Below are positions 51,162 through 60,469 of a stretch of 64,000 bases of DNA, piece after piece (the first letter of the stretch is position 1; every line of letters begins with the position of its first letter). Under the pieces are notes generated by a model that was given only the letters and a program-made list of their open reading frames with translations, was not told the origin of the DNA and searched no databases. The translations under genes and the position numbers were made by a program. Origin of the DNA: Mucilaginibacter terrae (GTDB lineage Bacteria; Bacteroidota; Bacteroidia; Sphingobacteriales; Sphingobacteriaceae); contig NZ_JAVLVU010000001.1 in NCBI RefSeq assembly GCF_031951985.1, forward strand, positions 4,278,001-4,342,000, written 5' to 3'.

Positions 51162-52163
51162 TTACGATTTGTACTTTCCCCACCAACCCGAGGTATAACT
51201 CTCGCCGGTTACTTCGGTTGGTTTGCCGGGTTCGGGCACGAAGAGGCTGAGGTTTTCTTTGGCGGCCAGTTCGAGGAGTATATCAATAGGCTCATGCCAA
51301 GCGTGCAGGGCAAGGTTAAAGGTACCCCAGTGTATGGGCATCATTTGTTTGCCTTTGAGTGCAAGGTGAGCATTTACGGCACTTAGCGGCCCCATGTGTA
51401 TATCGGGCCAGTTTTTGCCGTAAGCACCAATTTCGAGCATGGTTAGGTCGAAGGGGCCATAGGCCTCGCCAATATCGGCAAAGCCGTTAAACCAGCCCGA
51501 ATCGGCTCCGAAAAATATATTGTGGGTATGCCCTTTGATCACAAAGGCACTCCACAGCGTTTCATTACGGTTGGTTATACCCCGGCCCGAAAAGTGTCGG
51601 GTTGGAGCCGTGGTAAATGTACAATCGGTGCCTACCTGCGCGGTATCGCCCCAATCCATTTCGGTAATAAGGTGGTGGGCTACACCCCATTTTTTTAGGT
51701 ATGAGCCAACGCCAAGCGATGTGTAAAATGGTATATTTTTAGTAGCCAAAACGCGTATGGTAGCCTCATCAAAATGGTCGTAATGGTCGTGTGAGATAAT
51801 GATGGCATCCAGTTTAGGAAGCTGATCCAGCGGTAAGGGGGCTTTAAAAAAGCGTTTTGGACCTGCCCATTGCACAAATGAGGCGCGGCTACTCCAGACC
51901 GGGTCGGTGAGGATTCGTTTGCCGTCAATTTCTATCAGCAGGCTCGAGTGCCCCATCCAGGTGATGCGCAGGCCGCTTGCGGGTGGGGTTTGATATATGG
52001 CGGCATCTGTGTTAAAAGGTCCTAAAGTTTTTTTTGGGATGCTTTCGGCCTTGTTGTTGATGTATTCCCACAAAATAGCTGGCATTTTGTCAAAGCCGGC
52101 CTCATCGGTAGGTATCGGGTTGATGAATTTTTTACCCTCTTTGCGGGAGCCTTTAAGTTGCAT
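51162..52163 (-). CDS. Metallo-beta-lactamase-fold hydrolase (NAPE-PLD/UlaG-like)
   Basis: The 333-residue protein has the MBL metal motif HDHYDH (125-130) with Asp at position 4, an upstream 'TWMGHSSLLIEIDGKRILTDPVW' (in parts), 'APTRHFSGRGI' giving another His ligand, 'GADSGWF', and the last His in 'MPIHWGTFNLALHAW'. This layout matches COG2220 proteins related to N-acyl-phosphatidylethanolamine phospholipase D. No signal peptide is seen, so it is probably cytoplasmic. The substrate is not known; a phosphodiester is plausible. Confidence 0.87.
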   Translation of the reverse strand: MQLKGSRKEGKKFINPIPTDEAGFDKMPAILWEYINNKAESIPKKTLGPFNTDAAIYQTPPASGLRITWMGHSSLLIEIDGKRILTDPVWSSRASFVQWAGPKRFFKAPLPLDQLPKLDAIIISHDHYDHFDEATIRVLATKNIPFYTSLGVGSYLKKWGVAHHLITEMDWGDTAQVGTDCTFTTAPTRHFSGRGITNRNETLWSAFVIKGHTHNIFFGADSGWFNGFADIGEAYGPFDLTMLEIGAYGKNWPDIHMGPLSAVNAHLALKGKQMMPIHWGTFNLALHAWHEPIDILLELAAKENLSLFVPEPGKPTEVTGESYTSGWWGKYKS

Positions 52164-52251
52164 ATAAACTTTTGGTTCTTAAATGTTATTCTTTAATTTT
52201 TTCTTCTGAAAACCGCGAAATTGCCCGATTTTATCCCGGTATTTCATCAAG

Positions 52252-52328
52252 TGTTTCATGAAACATATTGAATACATGTAACGCCTGTTGTTGAACACCT
52301 TGAGTACTGGCATAACTCTGTCAGTACT
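52252..52328. other. Palindromes in the region upstream of the MBL gene
   Basis: TGTTTCATGAAACA (52252-52265) is a perfect 14-bp palindrome that could be an operator, and AGTACTG (52303-52309)/CAGTACT (52322-52328) is an inverted repeat. Half of an A-type repeat follows at 52385-52411. The region separates two minus-strand genes. Confidence 0.4.
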
Positions 52329-52430
52329 TTTTACCACTCGTAATTCCGAGTAATCCTATAAAATTGATTAGTTTTCTAATCGTATAAGATTTCTCCTAAC
52401 GTCGAAATGACAAGGTTATATTTTACAATT

Positions 52431-53264
52431 TCAATTCTCAGCTAAAAACTCCACTGCCTTGTTGCACAAGAGGTGCAAATCGGCTGGGAGTTCCGGTTGC
52501 AAATATGGGTGACCGGCACCAAAAACATGGTCGGCGTTAGGTAATATTACCAGTTGGGCATTGGGTTGCATGGATTTCAGGTCATGCGCATGGCTGGCGG
52601 GTACCACGCTATCGGCTGTGCCATGTATCAGCAGCCAGGGCTGGGCAACGTCGGCTGCACGGGCTAATATGTTTAGCCTTCCTGGGTTACGGTCCAAATC
52701 ATCCAGCAAAGTAGCTTTTACCGGCATTTGCTGTCCGGTGCGGTGGTTAGGAAAGTGCATTACCCCGCTCAGTTTCCATTGCTTTTCTATCTGGGCAGGC
52801 CACAGGTTGCGGAAGGTGGCTACCGATGCCATGGTTATTAAGTGGCTTACCCGCTTGTCTTCGGCAGCTTTAATAATGCTGATGCCGCCACCCATGCTGT
52901 GGCCAATTAATATAACCGACTGGGCCGCCGGTATAACCGATCCGCTGCTCACCCAGTCTATCACATATTGCAGGTCTTCGAGCTCAATGCTAAATGTATT
53001 TTCGCTAAAAGCTATCAGGTCGGCAAAATCCACAGGCTGTTCGGGTGTGGTGCCGTTGTGCGAAAAATTGAATTTGAGGAACCTGAAACCATTTTGGGCA
53101 AAGTAACGGGCCACTAAGTGGTGTGTGCCCCAGTCTTTAAAGCCCTTAAAGCCATGTACAAAAATAATGAGCGGTGCGTTGGGTTTAACATCATCATAAG
53201 TTAAATCTGTAAGCATAATGCGGCCTTTGGCACCGGGCAGGGTAAATGTTTCGGTAGTGATCAT
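52431..53264 (-). CDS. Alpha/beta hydrolase (dienelactone-hydrolase-like)
   Basis: The 277-residue enzyme has the oxyanion motif 'IFVHGFKGFKDWG', the nucleophile elbow GHSMGG (Ser123), an acid in 'LLIHGTADSVVPASH' and the catalytic His in 'LPNADHVFGAGHP'. There is no signal peptide. It belongs to the serine hydrolases with carboxylesterase or dienelactone hydrolase relatives; the substrate cannot be read from sequence. The DoxX-like gene is 21 bases upstream on the same strand. Confidence 0.85.
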   Translation of the reverse strand: MITTETFTLPGAKGRIMLTDLTYDDVKPNAPLIIFVHGFKGFKDWGTHHLVARYFAQNGFRFLKFNFSHNGTTPEQPVDFADLIAFSENTFSIELEDLQYVIDWVSSGSVIPAAQSVILIGHSMGGGISIIKAAEDKRVSHLITMASVATFRNLWPAQIEKQWKLSGVMHFPNHRTGQQMPVKATLLDDLDRNPGRLNILARAADVAQPWLLIHGTADSVVPASHAHDLKSMQPNAQLVILPNADHVFGAGHPYLQPELPADLHLLCNKAVEFLAEN

Positions 53265-53285
53265 GTAACTATATAAGTGCAGGGC

Positions 53286-53660
53286 CTACTTTTTTGTTTC
53301 GTGATGCCAGGCCAGCCACATCATTAGCAGCGGCTGTAAAAACAAACGCAGCCAGGCAATTAACGGGGTTATAAGGTAGCCGTTAACACGTGTGGGCGCT
53401 GCCTGAACCATAGCAATATGTACCGGTAAAAAAGCCGCCAGCATAATAATAAGCAAAGTTAGCCCCAGGTTACGGCTTTGCGGAAAAATAAGCATCAGCC
53501 CAAAGGCAACCTCACAGGCTCCGGCAACGTAATTTAATATGTTGGGGTAGGGAAGGTAGTAAGGAATGATGTCGATATATCCATCTGGATGAATAAAATG
53601 GTTTATACCGGCCGCCACATAGGCTATGATAAGGATTACCAGGCTGATCTTTTTAAGCAT
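53286..53660 (-). CDS. DoxX-like membrane protein
   Basis: A 124-residue protein with four helices ('ISLVILIIAYVAAGINHFIHP', 'ILNYVAGACEVAFGLMLIFP', 'LGLTLLIIMLAAFLPVHIAM', 'LIAWLRLFLQPLLMMWLAWH'; each seen in the translation). The spacing and the 'G..HF..P' motif after helix 1 fit the DoxX/DoxD-like family. Function unproven; some relatives act in redox homeostasis. Likely co-transcribed with the downstream hydrolase. Confidence 0.75.
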   Translation of the reverse strand: MLKKISLVILIIAYVAAGINHFIHPDGYIDIIPYYLPYPNILNYVAGACEVAFGLMLIFPQSRNLGLTLLIIMLAAFLPVHIAMVQAAPTRVNGYLITPLIAWLRLFLQPLLMMWLAWHHETKK

Positions 53661-53663
53661 TTT

Positions 53664-53770
53664 GGTGAGTTGTGAATATTCAATAGTGAGTGTTAGTTAA
53701 TTAGGTAAGGTAAATATAGGCTAAATTTGATGAGAAGACCAATCAACCACTCACTATTCAACCACTCACC
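53664..53770. repeat. Dispersed palindromic repeat, H type
   Basis: Left arm GGTGAGTTGTGAATATTCAA with TAGTGAGTG; right arm CACTCACTATTCAACCACTC with ACC. The arms are inverted and imperfect, separated by about 45 bases. It fills the region between the DoxX gene and the hemA promoter. Confidence 0.65.
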
Positions 53771-53822
53771 AAACCGCTGTTTATACTCATTCTAAATTGC
53801 AGTGTTTGACAAAGTGTTGACA

Positions 53823-53851
53823 TTGGTACATAGTATAACGTAGTACTTTTG
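53823..53851 (+). promoter_or_regulatory. Promoter for hemA
   Basis: TACTTTTG (53844-53851) fits TAnnTTTG, and a TTG at 53823-53825 lies 18 bases upstream. Leader of about 25-30 bases. Confidence 0.6.
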
Positions 53852-53883
53852 TGAGTTAGATTTTTTGTAATAATACATAGGCT

Positions 53884-55110
53884 TTGAAGTATTTAAAGGT
53901 AATAGCTTTTACGCATAAGCAAATTGAACTGAAGGAACTCGGAAAGCTGGTGCTTTGTCAGGAAGACCTTACCGCAAAATTACAACAAGCAAAAGAGCAG
54001 TTTAACATTCCCGAAATGTTTTACCTTTCAACCTGTAACCGGGTTGAGTTTGTAATGGCTACCTCGCAACCGGTTGATAAGGATTTTGCCCAGCAGTTTT
54101 TGCAATCGTTAAGCGTAGGCTTATGCCCTTATTACATGAATACCTTTATTGATGCCGCTTCTATTTACGAAGACCAGGAGGCATTAACCCACTTATTAAG
54201 AACTTCTTGCTCATTGGAAAGTTTGGTAGTTGGCGAAAAAGAAATTTTAGCCCAACTGCGCAAAGCTTATGAAAGCTGCCGCGAGAATGGCCTCACCGGC
54301 GATTACCTGCGCATGGTAATGAGTTGCGTAGTTAAAACCGCCAAGGAAGTTTATACCCACACCAATATATCGCGCAACCCCATTTCGGTAGTATCATTGG
54401 CTTATCGTAAATTAAAGGAATTAAAGCAGTGTTCAAACTCGCGTGTACTTATTATAGGTGCCGGCGAAACCAACCGCAACATTTCTAAATATCTGCAAAA
54501 GCATAAGTACAGCAACTTTGCCGTGTTTAACCGCACGCTGGCCAATGCCCAAAGCATGGCGGCCGATTTAAACGGCGAGGCTTATGATTTAGATGCCCTT
54601 AAAACCTACAACAAAGGGTTTGATGTGATCATCACCTGCACATCGGCCACGCAGCCTATCATCACTCCCGAAATTTATAAAACCCTGCTTAACGGCGAAA
54701 CCGAGCGCAAAACCATAGTGGATCTGGCTGTACCTACCGATACCGCCCCCGAAGTTTTAGAGCAGTTTCAGGTTAATTTTATAGGCGTAAGCACTTTGAA
54801 CGAAATTGCCAAAAAGAACCTGCAGGAGCGTTACCAGGAGTTGGTGCATGCCGAACGCATTATCAACCAAAACATCGACGAGTTTTTGCCTTTGCTTAAG
54901 CAACGCCGCATTGAGGTAGCCATGCGCCAGGTGCCAGAAACCATTAAGCAAATAAAGCACAAGGCATTGAACACGGTTTTTGCCGATGAGGTGCAAGCCA
55001 TGGACGAGCAATCGCGCCAGGTGCTGGAAAAGGTGATAGCCTACATGGAGAAAAAGTACATTAGCGTACCCATGGTTATGGCTAAAGAGATCATGATCAA
55101 TAATAATTGA
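53884..55110 (+). CDS. hemA: Glutamyl-tRNA reductase
   Basis: HemA reduces glutamyl-tRNA to glutamate-1-semialdehyde, the first step of C5 tetrapyrrole (haem) synthesis. The 408-residue protein has the catalytic Cys51 in STCNRVEF, 'SLVVGEKEILAQLRKAYESCR' (in parts), 'NPISVVSLAYRKLKE', and an NADPH fold with 'VLIIGAGETNRNISKYL'. The start is TTG; no ATG gives a full N-terminus and the family starts exactly here. Other haem genes are not adjacent, so it stands alone with its own promoter. Confidence 0.95.
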   Translation: MKYLKVIAFTHKQIELKELGKLVLCQEDLTAKLQQAKEQFNIPEMFYLSTCNRVEFVMATSQPVDKDFAQQFLQSLSVGLCPYYMNTFIDAASIYEDQEALTHLLRTSCSLESLVVGEKEILAQLRKAYESCRENGLTGDYLRMVMSCVVKTAKEVYTHTNISRNPISVVSLAYRKLKELKQCSNSRVLIIGAGETNRNISKYLQKHKYSNFAVFNRTLANAQSMAADLNGEAYDLDALKTYNKGFDVIITCTSATQPIITPEIYKTLLNGETERKTIVDLAVPTDTAPEVLEQFQVNFIGVSTLNEIAKKNLQERYQELVHAERIINQNIDEFLPLLKQRRIEVAMRQVPETIKQIKHKALNTVFADEVQAMDEQSRQVLEKVIAYMEKKYISVPMVMAKEIMINNN

Positions 55111-55342
55111 TCGGTATATATAAATAAAAACAACCCGCAATGACTCATTATTGCAAAAAGCCCTGCATGCTACTGCTGCACGGTACAGTGTATATTTAGC
55201 ATTGTTAACGTAATCTGTTTTACTTTTCTGTTGTAGCCGCTTTGTTAAAAGCTGCTTCATGTTATCGTTGTCGTATTTATCATTCACGTTTTTTTAAGCT
55301 GATGTTAAACCGGCTATCTGTTTATTATAATTTACGTTAATC

Positions 55343-56563
55343 ATGTTATCTACCATATTAACCCCCAAACCCATCAAACAACAACACACCCGGGTTGCCA
55401 CTATATTAGCTTTTGCACTATTACCATTATCGGGTTTTGCTACCGATATTTACATACCATCATTGCCCTCCATGTCTACATCGCTGCATGCCAGCAGTAT
55501 TCAGGTACAGTTTACCTTAACCTTGTTTTTAATAAGCTACGGCGTGGGGCAGCTGTTCATTGGCAGTTTGCTGGATAGTTTTGGCCGCTATAAAATTAGT
55601 TTGATTGCCTTGGTACTGTTTGTGCTGGCCAGTTTAGTTATTGCCAATACGCAAAGCATTTTTTTGATTTATGTAATGCGCGTAGTGCATGGCCTCACCG
55701 TGGCCGGTATTATTGTGGCCAAACGCGCCTACTTTATTGATATGTTTACGGGCGATAAGCTGAAACACTACCTCAGCATGTTCTCCATTATATGGTCTAC
55801 CGGGCCAATTGTAGCACCCTTTGTGGGCGGTTACTTTGAGGTAGCCTTCGGCTGGAAATCGAACTTTTACTTTTTGGCCCTATTTGGCGCCATTCTCTTC
55901 GTGTTAGAAGTATTGTACAGTGGCGAATCATTACAGCACTTTTCGGAGTTTGCCATTAAAAAAATTACCGGCATTTATGCCTCCATGATAACCACCGCCA
56001 GTTTTACCCTGGGTATTGTGATGCTGGCTTTGGCCTACGGTATGGTAATGGTGTACAACATGACCGGGCCGTTTATTATTGAACATGCCCTGCACCTGTC
56101 GCCCATTGTATCGGGCTATAGCTCGCTGGTGCTGGGCTTTGCCTGGATGGTAGGCGGCCTGATTGGCAAGGCAACCATCAACCGTCCGTTTTTTGGCCGT
56201 ATGGTGGTCAATATTATTGTGCAGGTGTTTTTTGTAATTGCCATGCTGCTGGTAATGCCGCATATGTCGAACCTATACACGCTCATCCTGTTCGCATTCC
56301 TCATACATGTGGCAGCCGGGTTTACGTTCAACAACTTCTTTACCTTTTGTTTAAGCCGTTTCCCCAAAAACGCAGGCATAGCCAGCGGGTTGACCGGTGG
56401 TATCAACTACGTAATCATCTCGTTTTTAAGCTACGGCGTAGTAGCCGCCCTGCCCGCTAATGATTGGCATAATTTGGCGTTGAGCTACTTGTCGATGGTA
56501 GTATTATCGGTATTGGTAATGCTGGTGTTGAAAGGGAAAAAGGATGGCTTGGCGGCCGGGTAA
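55343..56563 (+). CDS. MFS drug-resistance transporter, Bcr/CflA type
   Basis: The 406-residue membrane protein has 12 likely helices and the Bcr/CflA signature: 'LALLPLSGFATDIYIPSLPSMSTSL' (in parts), 'SYGVGQLFIGSLLDSFGRYKI' with the MFS loop motif, 'RVVHGLTVAGIIVAKRAYFIDMFTG' (in parts). Members export drugs or small metabolites in exchange for protons. The substrate is unknown. A 232-base upstream region holds no clear promoter. Confidence 0.87.
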   Translation: MLSTILTPKPIKQQHTRVATILAFALLPLSGFATDIYIPSLPSMSTSLHASSIQVQFTLTLFLISYGVGQLFIGSLLDSFGRYKISLIALVLFVLASLVIANTQSIFLIYVMRVVHGLTVAGIIVAKRAYFIDMFTGDKLKHYLSMFSIIWSTGPIVAPFVGGYFEVAFGWKSNFYFLALFGAILFVLEVLYSGESLQHFSEFAIKKITGIYASMITTASFTLGIVMLALAYGMVMVYNMTGPFIIEHALHLSPIVSGYSSLVLGFAWMVGGLIGKATINRPFFGRMVVNIIVQVFFVIAMLLVMPHMSNLYTLILFAFLIHVAAGFTFNNFFTFCLSRFPKNAGIASGLTGGINYVIISFLSYGVVAALPANDWHNLALSYLSMVVLSVLVMLVLKGKKDGLAAG

Positions 56564-56990
56564 TAAACTATTCTTGAACCGGAATTTTAAGAATTTTTGG
56601 AATTTGCAGAATTGATGGGGTGGGAGCTAATCTAAACACCCTGTCATTTCGAACGATAGAGAGAAATCTTTTAAGAGCGACATAACCCACCATATTATTA
56701 CTATGGCTGTGGGGGAGAGTGTGGGCTGTCGAAGCACTCTCTGAACTTTTCTTGAACCGGAACTGGTCTTGATTTTTTAGAATTTACAGAAGTAAGTACT
56801 GATAGGTAATTCTGTAAATAGTTTAAATTCTTAAAATTCCGGTTCAAACATTTTGGGCGTTTCCCTCCGGGTCGGGCTATCCGCTGCAAGTCCTCGTTTC
56901 GCTCCGCTGCACTGTGGGCTTTCCGCTATTATCCCTAATGCAAGCTGCGGTTTGTGGCTAATGTAAGGTTAGAAAATTGAAATTATGCTA
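56564..56990. repeat. Repeat-rich intergenic region (I, A and GC-rich types)
   Basis: No gene is seen. Two copies of a repeat built on CTTGAACCGGAATTTTAAGA occur: 56572-56615 and an inverted pair at 56751-56848. A half A-type repeat sits at 56643-56673. 56852-56952 holds a GC-rich stretch ('ccctccgggtcgggctatcc', 'cgctgcactgtgggctttcc') of a kind I recall as dispersed in Bacteroidota. The region separates two convergent genes. Confidence 0.65.
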
Positions 56991-57410
56991 TCAATTGCTT
57001 ACACCTAAACTGTCGTTATTGTATTCTTGAATCATCTTTTTCACTTTTGGAATGTTTCTGACTTGTGTTTGCAATCCATCCACCATTCGTTGAGAAAGTT
57101 TCAGAGATATATCAATCTTATCTTTATCTACTATTAAGAATCCTTTTGGTTGACCATAATTGAATAAAGCCCGTTGTTCAATTTTTTCATTATAAAAATT
57201 AGTTAGGGCATTTAAGTATGCAGTAGTATCATTTTTTGATTTGATTATAAATATGCTGTCGTCTTGAAAAAAACTATTAGTTTGCTGGCTATATTTATCC
57301 TTGAAAAATGTAACTGTATAACTTTTAAGAATAACTTCTTCATGTTTTGGAGTCTTTCCATTGCAAGAGAATAATATAAATATCAATAGGGCGTACGTAA
57401 GAGTTTTCAT
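56991..57410 (-). CDS. Small lipoprotein, unknown function
   Basis: The 139-residue product starts MKTLTYALLIFILFSCNGK, a lipoprotein signal with Cys at about 16. The rest is a short soluble domain rich in Lys, Asp and Asn. I recognise no family. It has higher A/T use than the neighbours. No promoter box is evident. Confidence 0.6.
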   Translation of the reverse strand: MKTLTYALLIFILFSCNGKTPKHEEVILKSYTVTFFKDKYSQQTNSFFQDDSIFIIKSKNDTTAYLNALTNFYNEKIEQRALFNYGQPKGFLIVDKDKIDISLKLSQRMVDGLQTQVRNIPKVKKMIQEYNNDSLGVSN

Positions 57411-58033
57411 AAAGTAACAAACTGGTAAGTCATTATCTATTTAATAAACAGAGCCGTCATTTAAAATTAGTATTTTTTTCTTGCCATTCTATAATTATGC
57501 ATGGAGTATGAGGGGGCATTAAATATTGTAATTATTAATAAAAACGCACTGCCCCAACTCCCTTTTTCCCCCGAGGCATCAGTGTTTTGCGGGTAGCACA
57601 AGCCTAAATTAAAGCACAGCACTAACGTAGCAAATAAACGTAGCCGCAAGTTTTCTTTTGGTTATTTTTCTTTTGTATAGAAGAAAAGTGACATCCACTG
57701 GCTTACGGCAAGTACATCTCAATGCTAACAAGGCACAGGCTAAAGCAACCGTAGAAACCGGAGCTGGTACTCAGTAACACCAGAATTATCTCGCCGGTCT
57801 GCTCTATTAAAAACGGCGGGTATGGAGTTTTAAATCTTCGCATCATAGGAATGACGATAACGTGACTACATACTTATAAAGGCATTCAAATACGCCCGCA
57901 ACCGCACGAACCTTGTATCGTTACCGTACAGTTTATATAGTTAAAAATTTAATTAAGATATTGATTAACAGTTATATAAATTGTTCGGCACTGTGTTGGT
58001 TATGCAATTATTGAAGAACAAAGTTTTGTAAGT
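57411..58033. other. Gene-poor region with repeat remnants
   Basis: No convincing gene. The stretch 57540-57720 has imperfect inverted repeats: 'agccgcaagttttc' against 'gcttacggc', and TTTTCTTTTG.../...AGAAAAG in 57650-57690. 'ggaatgacgataacg' near 57848 recalls the end of the B-type repeat. A 60-codon frame on the minus strand (57467-57649) overlaps these and looks spurious. The last 80 bases may hold the promoter of the permease gene, but no TAnnTTTG box is present. Confidence 0.5.
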
Positions 58034-60406
58034 ATGCTTAAAAACTACATTAAAATAGCCTGGCGTAACCTGCTTAAAAACAGGGTATATTCCTTCATTA
58101 ACATTTTTGGGTTGGCCTTAGGTATGTCGGTGTCTATGCTTATTGGTTTGTGGTTGTGGGATGAGGTGTCGTACAACACCTATCACCAAAACTATAATAC
58201 CGTTGCGCAGGTAATGATTACGCAAAACTTTGACGGACATGTTTATACCCACCCGGCAACTGCACTACCGCTTGCACCCGAACTGCGAACCAAGTTCCCG
58301 GCTGATTTTAAGCGTATGGCGCAGGCAACCTGGCCGTTGGAGCTCATGCTCAGGGTTGGTGAGAAAACCGTTGCAAGCAGCGGGTTATTTGCCGAACCTC
58401 AAATGTCTGAAATGCTATCGCTCAAAATGTTGTCGGGCCGGTTGGATGGTTTGAAAGATCCAAAATCGGCCTTTATTGCGCAATCATTAGCGCATTCACT
58501 TTTTGGCAATGGTAACCCGGTTGGGCAAACCATAACCATTAATAACCAAACCCCGGTTAATGTGGCCGGCGTTTATGAAGATGTGCCTCCTAACTCTACA
58601 TTTGGAGAAACTAAAATACTTGCCACGTGGCAAGCCTATGTTGATACACAGCCCTGGGTGCGCAACTCTATGAAGGAGTGGAGCAATCATAGCTTCCAGC
58701 TTTTTGCGCAGGTTAATGATGGTGCTAATTGGGATGCCATCAACACTAAAATTAAGAATATAGCCAAACCGCATTTTGTAGAGGGTAACGATGAAGTGCA
58801 GTTATTTCCTATGAGCAAATGGCATTTATACAATGATTTTAAAGAAGGTAAGATAGCAGGAGGCAAGATCCGCTTTGTTTGGCTGTTTGGTATTATTGGT
58901 GTATTTGTACTGCTGCTGGCTTGTATCAACTTCATGAACCTCAGCACCGCACGGTCTGAAAAACGCTCGCGCGAGGTTGGTGTGCGCAAGGCCATGGGCT
59001 CGGTTAGGAGGCAGTTGATAGGGCAGTTTTTGAGCGAATCATTGGTAATGGCCGGCTTGGCCTGTTTTTTAGCTGCAGTGCTGGTTGTATTGTTTTTGCC
59101 TATATTTAATCAAATATCAAGTAAGCAAATCGCGTTTCCTTGGTTCAACCCGGTGTTTTGGTTGCTTACCATTGTATTTACGGTCATCACCGGATTAATT
59201 GCCGGTAGTTACCCTGCCTTCTACCTGTCGGGTTTTAATACGGTCAAAGTTCTTAAAGGCACGTTTAAAGCCGGGCGCTTTGCCGCACTGCCGCGTAAAA
59301 TATTGGTGGTGATACAGTTTACAGTATCGGTAACATTGATCATCGGAACCATCATTGTGTTTCGCCAAATAAAACATGCTCAAAACAGGCCGGTAGGGTA
59401 CCAGCGGGAGGGCCTGGTTAATATCCCCATGCGCAGTCCTGATTTAGATGGGCATTATAATGCTATTCGTCAAGACTTCCTGAGAACCGGCGTGGTAGCA
59501 GATATGGCCGAGTCGTCGAGCCGTGTTACTGCAATAAGCAGTAACCAGATCGGGTTTGACTGGCAAGGCAGAAACCCCAACACTACCCCCACATTTGGTA
59601 CCATATCCGTTACGCATGATTATGGTAAAACCATTGGCTGGCAAATAATGCAAGGGCGTGATTATTCGCGCAGTTATTCGGCCGATACATCGGGTATTAT
59701 CATTAACGAAGCTGCCGCCAAAATAGTAGGTTTCAAAAATCCGGTAGGGCAGACCATCGTCTTTAATAGTAAGCCGCTTACCATAACCGGTGTTGTAAAA
59801 GATATGATCATGGAATCGCCTTATATTCCAACCCAGCCTACAGTGTATGTATTGCGTTATGATTGGGCAGGTGAAATTTTGGTACGTATTAAACCAGGTG
59901 TACCGGTACATGATGCTATAACTAAGTTAGAAGCCGTGATGAAGAGGCATGACCCGAAAGGGGCATTTGAATACAAATTTGTTGACGACCTGTACGCCAG
60001 CAAGTTTGAGAACGAGCAACGCATAGGCAACCTCGCCACACTGTTTGCCATTCTCGCCATTGCCATATCATCATTAGGCCTGTTTGGTTTAGCATCTTTT
60101 GTGGCCGAGCAACGCACCAAAGAAATTGGCGTACGCAAAGTACTGGGTGCATCGGTATATAACTTATGGAGTTTATTGTCAAAAGATTTTGTGGTATTGG
60201 TGCTAATAGCCTGTTTTATTGCTATCCCACTGGCCTGGTACTTCCTGAGCGGTTGGCTGCAGGCTTATGAATACCGTACAAGTATTTCATGGTGGATATT
60301 TGGACTATCAGGGTTAGGTGCCATGTTTATCACCTTGCTTACGGTAAGTTTTCAGGCTATTAAGGCTGCAATAACTAATCCTGTTAAAAGTTTACGAACA
60401 GAATAA
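58034..60406 (+). CDS. FtsX-like/MacB-type ABC transporter permease
   Basis: The 790-residue protein starts 'MLKNYIKIAWRNLLKNRVYS' with helix 1, then has a MacB-type periplasmic core ('LSLKMLSGRLDGLKDPKSAF', 'VAGVYEDVPPNSTF'). A block of three helices follows ('EKRSREVGVRKAMGSVRRQLIGQFLSES', in parts), then a second periplasmic domain and a second helix block with 'EQRTKEIGVRKVLGAS'. These two 'REVGVRKAMG/KEIGVRKVLG' motifs are the mark of duplicated FtsX permeases. Bacteroidota carry many copies. The ATPase partner is not adjacent. It could export antibiotics or signals, or act in envelope upkeep. Confidence 0.9.
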   Translation: MLKNYIKIAWRNLLKNRVYSFINIFGLALGMSVSMLIGLWLWDEVSYNTYHQNYNTVAQVMITQNFDGHVYTHPATALPLAPELRTKFPADFKRMAQATWPLELMLRVGEKTVASSGLFAEPQMSEMLSLKMLSGRLDGLKDPKSAFIAQSLAHSLFGNGNPVGQTITINNQTPVNVAGVYEDVPPNSTFGETKILATWQAYVDTQPWVRNSMKEWSNHSFQLFAQVNDGANWDAINTKIKNIAKPHFVEGNDEVQLFPMSKWHLYNDFKEGKIAGGKIRFVWLFGIIGVFVLLLACINFMNLSTARSEKRSREVGVRKAMGSVRRQLIGQFLSESLVMAGLACFLAAVLVVLFLPIFNQISSKQIAFPWFNPVFWLLTIVFTVITGLIAGSYPAFYLSGFNTVKVLKGTFKAGRFAALPRKILVVIQFTVSVTLIIGTIIVFRQIKHAQNRPVGYQREGLVNIPMRSPDLDGHYNAIRQDFLRTGVVADMAESSSRVTAISSNQIGFDWQGRNPNTTPTFGTISVTHDYGKTIGWQIMQGRDYSRSYSADTSGIIINEAAAKIVGFKNPVGQTIVFNSKPLTITGVVKDMIMESPYIPTQPTVYVLRYDWAGEILVRIKPGVPVHDAITKLEAVMKRHDPKGAFEYKFVDDLYASKFENEQRIGNLATLFAILAIAISSLGLFGLASFVAEQRTKEIGVRKVLGASVYNLWSLLSKDFVVLVLIACFIAIPLAWYFLSGWLQAYEYRTSISWWIFGLSGLGAMFITLLTVSFQAIKAAITNPVKSLRTE

Positions 60407-60410
60407 TTCA

Positions 60411-60448
60411 AACTAACAAAGCCACTCCATGGAGTGGCTTTGTTAGTT
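60411..60448. terminator. Perfect 38-bp palindromic bidirectional terminator
   Basis: Arms of 19 bases (AACTAACAAAGCCACTCCA and its exact complement) lie between the permease and the convergent small membrane-protein gene. Confidence 0.88.
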
Positions 60449-60469
60449 AATATGGTTTATGTGTAAGTG

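Noticed and set aside
54757..55287. A 176-codon minus-strand frame overlapping the end of hemA
   Set aside because: More than half is the antisense of hemA, and the residues are His/Leu-rich without a domain.
1966..56952. A CRISPR array
   Set aside because: The repeats are palindromic, scattered and of several kinds; there are no regular spacers and no cas genes.
57467..57649. A 60-codon minus-strand frame with a signal-like start
   Set aside because: It lies in repeat remnants, has no supporting motif and no promoter box, and its end is of a different composition.
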